From: Paramarasmius palmivorus
Taxonomy: Eukaryota > Basidiomycota > Agaricomycetes > Agaricales > Marasmiaceae
Direction: 5' to 3'
DNA: 64,000 bases
NCBI GenBank assembly: GCA_037176845.1
Contig: JAYKXP010000008.1
Coordinates: forward strand, 558,001-622,000
The notes beneath the pieces were generated by a model. The model was given only the letters and a program-made list of their open reading frames with translations, had not been told where the DNA came from and did not search any database. The translations under genes were made by a program, and so were the position numbers. The first letter of the stretch is position 1. Each line of letters begins with the position of its first letter. Positions 59,121 to 64,000 of this stretch are shown in pieces.

Positions 59121-60919
59121 TCATACTTTTACGAAATTCATTGTTGCAATGTTGCAGGTTTCGCAGGTGGGCATCCCGCGAAAACGCATTTCACATACTT
59201 GAGAGTTTCTTGGCGAGAATTCTACAGGTGGCTCCCGAAAGTTGAGTCTAGCAAAATAGATCAGCAGGTGATATTCCAAAGCTCAGTTTTACCAACGTTG
59301 CAAGCAAGGAGTTCGCGTATACTGTCGATATCAGTCAGGCAGAATCCCAAAGGGGGGATTTAGAATACCTACAGTTCGCATTCACTTGGAATACCGAGAA
59401 ATAAAGGAGATTGGTCCGTTGGTGTATTGACTATTGGTTTGGCGCTATCAGTTGTGCTTTTTGGCGGAAAGACAGCTGACATACCAGGATCAACACGACA
59501 ACGCTGATCATGCTATCCCAACAGCAATGAGACTATGAAGAATGTACAAGAACTTGATTCAGAAACCTGGTCAAAAAGCCGTTATTAACGGCGAACATTA
59601 TGAGCCTGTCGATCATCTTGGAAGTCCTTGTGCTGTTGAAATACAATCAAACTCGGGAACCTCTCGCAAGGACACAGGAGTTTACTCACTTCCGGATTTC
59701 TATGCGACTGAGGTTGAGGTAATAACAAAGGCCTCCAGTACACGCGACATCAGAGGCTACTGCAAAGGATAAGGCGCCAATTGTCAGGTCCTGAGAAATG
59801 TAGATCTGAAGTCAGCAGGATGCTCCCGGTCATCACGAATGAACCCTTACCCGTTCAAGTATATTTGAAGCTATTGCCGAGAAGGAACCCAATCGTATAC
59901 TAGTCTCATGTTAGCGGACCATGAGACCTTTGGGAGCAGCGAGACACACGTATTGACGGCCAATGCTAGTGAAGACGTTTGACGACCATTCAATACCGTT
60001 CGATGAAGGGCAACGTACCAATAGTAATGCCTGTTCTCTAATATATCAGGAATTGCGAACGGATCGAAACCGGTAGACCCATACCGAATTGAGCGACTTT
60101 CAATACAACCTGATCAGGCAGATGAGAATTATTATATCGCCGACTTGGTTGCAACCTACGATCAGAATGGGAATCAACTTTTTTCTCCCGCTGACTAAAA
60201 TTATCTTGAGAACTGCGGTCACGGAAGTCATACGATGAATACTCACAAATAAATATTCTTCGGGCGTAGAACAAGTGGACAATGACAGTAATCCAATTCT
60301 GTCCGCCGGTGGGTTCGCGAGGGGCTTGATACGCGGCAGAGAATAGCTTACCGTGACGGGTAGAGTAATCTAGAGATATTCTTGCTGTATGAGCATCGGA
60401 TATGGACGAGAAAGGAATAAACTGATTACAGTTGAAGTCCTGAAGCGGGTTCAACTGTCGAGTCACTTGATAACGATGAGAACCCATGTTTCGTACCATA
60501 CTGCATTTGCCCATGCAGGTTGATTCTCTACATGGATGATCAAATAATAATAGAGTGCGTGGATATCCAGCACCGAGTGGAAAGTCTCTAGTAGGCTGGA
60601 ATAAAGGTGTCAGCACCAGCCATGTCTTTTGAGAGGAAAACAGACAGGACAGCAAGGACCTAAAGAACGAGTCAAGGGTGTTCAGAGACTGCATAGACGC
60701 CACGTAGCGAGTTGCGATGTACTCACGATGCCTTTGATCAGCGGGCGATCCGAATACTTTCGAAAGTAGTACCACGTTTGCAGACAGGTGACGCCATAGA
60801 GCCTACAGGTAAGAGGTGTTCAGAATGGCTTTCAATTGTATAGGTCGAGGACATACGATGAGGAAAATATGGCAGCCACCAAATATGCGCCGAAGGTGTT
60901 CCGAATGTCGATATCCATG
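59121..60919 (-). CDS. DUF6534-type multi-pass membrane protein
   Basis: The Agaricomycete-expanded family of about 7-TM proteins of unknown function. From the minus-strand ATG at 60919: MDIDIRNTFGAYLVAAIFSS, then LYGVTCLQTWYYFRKYSDRP, LIKGIVLAVL, ETFHSVLDIHALYYYLIIHV, NQPAWANAVWYETWVLIVIK, NWITVIVHLFYARRIFI, AQFGMGL, SDVACTGGLCYYLNLSRIEI, DRLIMFAVNNGFLT, and YANSLLATL followed by a hydrophilic tail ending at 59121. These match the family order, including the late ANSLLATLN signature. Around nine short introns are needed, and a few borders (60390-60480, 59380-59520) may hide base errors. Probably a surface or organelle membrane protein; ligand unknown. Confidence 0.78.
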
Positions 60920-61389
60920 AGGCGAAAGTTCCAAATGCTAATGAGTTCCACAAGAGGCCCTTATAAAGGCCGCGGCAAGTACCAGAGTGACGACAGTGGC
61001 GGACTTACCTTCTATTGCAGCTTCCATCACTATATATATCACGATATAGTGGACGATACTCATCACCGCATTGCACCTGATAGATCGGAATCGGCCATAC
61101 TGAGCTAGTCTCCCAGGTAGGCCCGAGAGCCTGATCGAGCCTCGGTGAACTTTTTTGTCAAATGGACTGAGTCATGGGAGGAGACAGTGAAACTTCTCCC
61201 GCTGACCATGAGAATTGTGTTCAGGGAAGAACATAGCAATGAGTTTCGCAGTATTGGCTGAGTAAACAATCGCCCATGGTGGAGGAACAATTGCAACTTG
61301 AAGCACCCAAAAATTCCCGCGCCTAGGCCTAGCTATATAGCAGTGGTTCTTCGTGATTCATCATCATCATCATCTCGAATTCGGTCTAT

Positions 61390-61411
61390 CCATCGAAAGG
61401 AAAAATGTACC
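61390..61411 (+). repeat. Direct repeat copy 1 (CCATCGAAAGGAAAAATGTA)
   Basis: Near-identical to 61492-61512, about 100 bases apart. The copies differ by one A in an A run. Origin unknown. Confidence 0.6.
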
Positions 61412-61491
61412 TCGAAATCAAACACCGTGGCATGTGGGACGCCATACGTGTAGCACGGAAGCGCAACGAGACCTGGTGCCGTTCTCCTCCT

Positions 61492-61512
61492 CCATCGAAA
61501 GGAAAATGTACC
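61492..61512 (+). repeat. Direct repeat copy 2 (CCATCGAAAGGAAAATGTA)
   Basis: Second copy of the repeat at 61390. Confidence 0.6.
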
Positions 61513-62052
61513 CCAAACATGGCGTTGTCGTATTGACCTGAAAGTCAGCATCTTTGGAGGACCTTCACCCTAGACAGAAATCTGACACCTGTTCAGCATT
61601 TGACAGAGCGCAGCACTTAGGAACAGAAGAAGCTTGATTGTTGATTGTCAAATACCAATGGAACACAGGTGCGTGAATCAGATTTGATGTTATTGGTATC
61701 GATAAAACCTCATGCAATACCCCAAGGGCGCCGAAGAGGCACACAAGAAGACGTTAGACGTAGTGGTATTCATATCACCCAGTATCCAGCCTCAGTACAC
61801 AGTGCCTATTCCTCTTATTCCCCACCATGCCGCCTTTACCTAGCTGCCGAACATCGGGAAAGTCTGTCACCGTTCCCTTCAGCCGTAACCGCAACGGTGC
61901 TCTTTATCCTACATCTTGCGCCGAGGGATTTCCCAAGCTGTGGACGGCTTTTGCCGTCCATATTATTAGGTTGTTGATTCAGCGTGTTTCCACGGCCTTT
62001 GGTGCGTATCATCGACATTACCATAAACGCTTGCCAAACCCATTGAACAGGA

Positions 62053-64000
62053 ATGAAACTGTTCAGACGACTGCAGGAGAACCTATCCAAGCACTACTGG
62101 GATGGCAAACTGCGACTCAAGTCCCCTCAGCAGCTTGTCTATTCATCAAAATCATACGAATCCTCGCCCGAATTCGTTCCCATCACCATACCCCAGCTCT
62201 GCGCTTCCATTCCTTACGACAATGCAGGTTTCTGGGACTTTCCTGCTCGTGTGGGCTGGACCATCCGTCGCGTTGATCGGCAGTGCCATTCTGGGTGTTG
62301 TCCACCTGGGATATGCACCGCAGATGGCTCGAAAATACCCTATGGGCTACAGGTACCTGCCATCTCAAAGGTGGGCGCTGAAGTTGCAGGACAAAGTTGC
62401 CTTCATGCAAGCCTGGCTCTTCTTTGGTGCTCTCCATGAAGTGTGCTCGCTCTGTGGGCTCGTGTTCGACGTAAATGATCTTTTGGTTGAAGGTGTCGTC
62501 CACACAGCTTGGCTAAATGGACTCCCGATGAAGTTATTCGGTTCAGCACGGAGGCGCGGGACGGCTGGTTCGAAGGGTCTCAAGGTCACGAATCAATTCC
62601 ATTGCACGTCAGGTGCAGCTAGTCATCACGAGGGGTAACGAGTTTGACGACGAGCATGCGTACACGTTTTCGGAATGCCAAGTTCTATGGTCTATCCATA
62701 TCCTCCTCCGCACTTTGACCCTTGCCGTCCTATGTCATTCCGCGGACTGGTTCATACACCCGAAGGACCCTGTTTTCTTTCTCAGCGACGTGAGCTCAAA
62801 TTGGACCTGCGAAGGCGAGGGACGAATGGCAGAGCTGATGTTTGAACGATTACAGGAGAAAGGCTGGTGCAAAAGCAAGTTGCACGGGTTAAGGAATGCC
62901 ATGATGTTTTTCCGTTTCTTTGTCGAACGCTCTGGGCCACATCGAATCCACGTGAACTGCACGGAGACGAGATGTATGGCTAGCCAGACCAGCGAGGAAG
63001 ATTATAAAACGGTACATACGAGCGATGTATGCAACTGTGATTTCGTGGCTGTCGACCAGGTCCAATTGCGTGATTCCTTGTCTCGCCAGCTCATTCCCAA
63101 AGTCATCATTTCTCGTCATTGCGAGCTCCAGGTGGTGAAGGATGAAGCATATCCTTACGTTGCAATCAGTCATGTCTGTAAGTGGTCCGCCGTTCTGACT
63201 TGAATCAGCTAGTATTAACTCTAAACTCCAGGGGCAGACGGGCTGGGCAATCCACATGCGAACGCTTTACCTCGCTGCGAACTGCAGAGATTGAGAAATC
63301 TCATCGATTATCTCTCGAACGCTCTGCATCTGTCCGCAAGTCGCCCCATAGCTATATGGATGGATACCCTATGCATCCCTGTCTCTCCCCAGTACAAAGA
63401 GTTCCGCAAATTGGCGATCCGACTTCTTGCCCCGACCTATCGTGACGCGAACGCCGTGCTTGTTCTTGATAGGCAGCTCTGCGACATCAAGTCGCGGGAT
63501 GTCTCTAATCTTGAACTTGGGATTAGAGTCATCTCGGGGGGTTGGATGAAGCGCTTGTGGACACTTCAAGAAGCTGCTTTAAGTATAGACTCCAAAAACA
63601 ATCCTGGAAAAATCTACTTTCAGATGAGTGATGGACCAATATGTTGGGATAGAGCCAATCGTACATTTCGACACGTATCCTCCAAAAGGGAACGCGCGCT
63701 TCACAACTCCCGGAAACCACACCCCCTCGCGTGCACTATCCGTGAAATTAAAGATAGTTTGCTGTTTGGCCTGTGGATTGACACGAGCATTACAAGTCGC
63801 CTTCCGTCCGTCAAAGACCTTGGGCCAGCAGGCTGGGAGACGCAATTCCAGAGGCTTGCTTATGCTGTGCAGAGCCGCACCACGAGCAAGATTGAAGACG
63901 AAGCGATTTGCCTTGCTTCATTAGCTGGGATAGACGTCTCTAGCATCCTTGACATCTCTACCACCTCGGGCCCCATGGCTACGGGTCTCGGCGCTAGCGA
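62053..64000 (+). CDS. HET-domain (heterokaryon incompatibility) protein, cut by the right edge
   Basis: Likely start MKLFRRLQENLSKHYWDGKL at 62053, then CASIPYDNAGFWDFPARVGW, RYLPSQRWALKLQDKVAFMQ, HPKDPVFFLSDVSSNWTCEG and other Cys/Trp-rich text usual before HET domains. The HET domain begins at AYPYVAISHVW (split by intron 63180-63231). It continues ADGLGNPHANALPRCELQRL, RPIAIWMDTLCIPVSPQYKE, TYRDANAVLVLDRQL, and GGWMKRLWTLQEAAL; downstream text is open to base 64000. HET proteins trigger cell death after fusion of incompatible hyphae and resemble innate-immune effectors. Frame slips near 62290 and 62550-62620 interrupt the N-terminal part. The C-terminal, often specificity-giving, part lies outside the window. 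Confidence 0.88.

Larger units (their letters stand above)
60920..62052. other. 1.1 kb without a supported gene
   Basis: Divergent space between the DUF6534-type gene (-) and the HET gene (+). It contains the near-identical 20-22-bp direct repeat at 61390-61411 and 61492-61512. Short open frames are present but lack coding character. Confidence 0.45.

Noticed and set aside
59542..59772. Plus-strand open frame of 76 codons
   Set aside because: The minus strand here encodes the recognisable SDVACTGGLCYYLNLSRIEI and DRLIMFAVNNGFLT parts of the DUF6534-type protein.

Overview
This window is nuclear DNA of a filamentous basidiomycete, most likely a mushroom-forming Agaricomycete. The evidence is dense protein-coding genes on both strands, many introns of about 45-70 bp with GTRNGT donors and CTRAC-type branch sites, an alpha-1,3-glucan synthase, F-box proteins of the Agaricomycete 'SPIRRLPAEILEEIF' type, a HET-domain protein and a DUF6534-type membrane protein. 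Nothing bacterial, viral or organellar was seen. Nearly every gene is split by introns, so I built gene models by joining exons by eye. Outer gene limits are more reliable than individual splice sites.

Layout: a partial mucin-like membrane protein (1-0.9 kb, -); a LAT/methionine-type amino-acid permease (1.8-4.3 kb, +); copper chaperone ATX1 (4.8-5.3 kb, +) followed at once by a ferric/cupric reductase (5.6-9.0 kb, +); a small membrane protein (9.5-10.0 kb, -) with a non-autonomous Mutator-like DNA transposon just upstream (10.03-10.98 kb); an unexplained 1.1 kb; a thaumatin-like secreted protein (12.2-13.5 kb, +); tRNA methyltransferase TRM1 (13.8-16.1 kb, +); the STE11-type MAPKKK (16.4-20.1 kb, -), divergent from alpha-1,3-glucan synthase (20.8-28.8 kb, +); an acidic-tailed protein of unknown function (29.1-29.9 kb, +); exosome subunit RRP4 (-) head-to-head with a PRCC-family splicing protein (+) around 31.2 kb; histone H2B copy 1 (-); an F-box/LRR-like protein (+); an HTD2-like mitochondrial dehydratase (-); a sphingoid-base kinase (-); a SAM methyltransferase (+); histone H2B copy 2 (+); nucleoporin NUP133 (+); COA8-like and AIM34-like mitochondrial proteins (-); an unknown conserved protein (+); WD40 protein CMR1 (+); two tandem F-box paralogs (+); a TatD metal-dependent hydrolase (+); a small unknown protein (-); a DUF6534-type membrane protein (-); and a HET-domain protein cut by the right edge (+).

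Most genes are ordinary housekeeping genes. Contextual links worth keeping are copper/iron handling (ATX1 beside the reductase), cell-wall synthesis beside a MAPK-cascade kinase, the very tight RRP4/PRCC promoter, and a run of mitochondrial genes at 36-37 and 46-48 kb.

A major caution for any reader: many of these conserved genes are interrupted by single-base frame breaks, many in or beside short homopolymers. They hit essential genes as readily as accessory ones, which looks more like residual sequencing or assembly indels than biological decay. Automated gene calls here would be fragmented. I found no clearly new defence or metabolic system. The best candidates for novelty are the Mutator-like element with intact 9-bp target duplications, the RMSMANG heptad repeat inside the reductase, and the 9- and 10-nt micro-exons.
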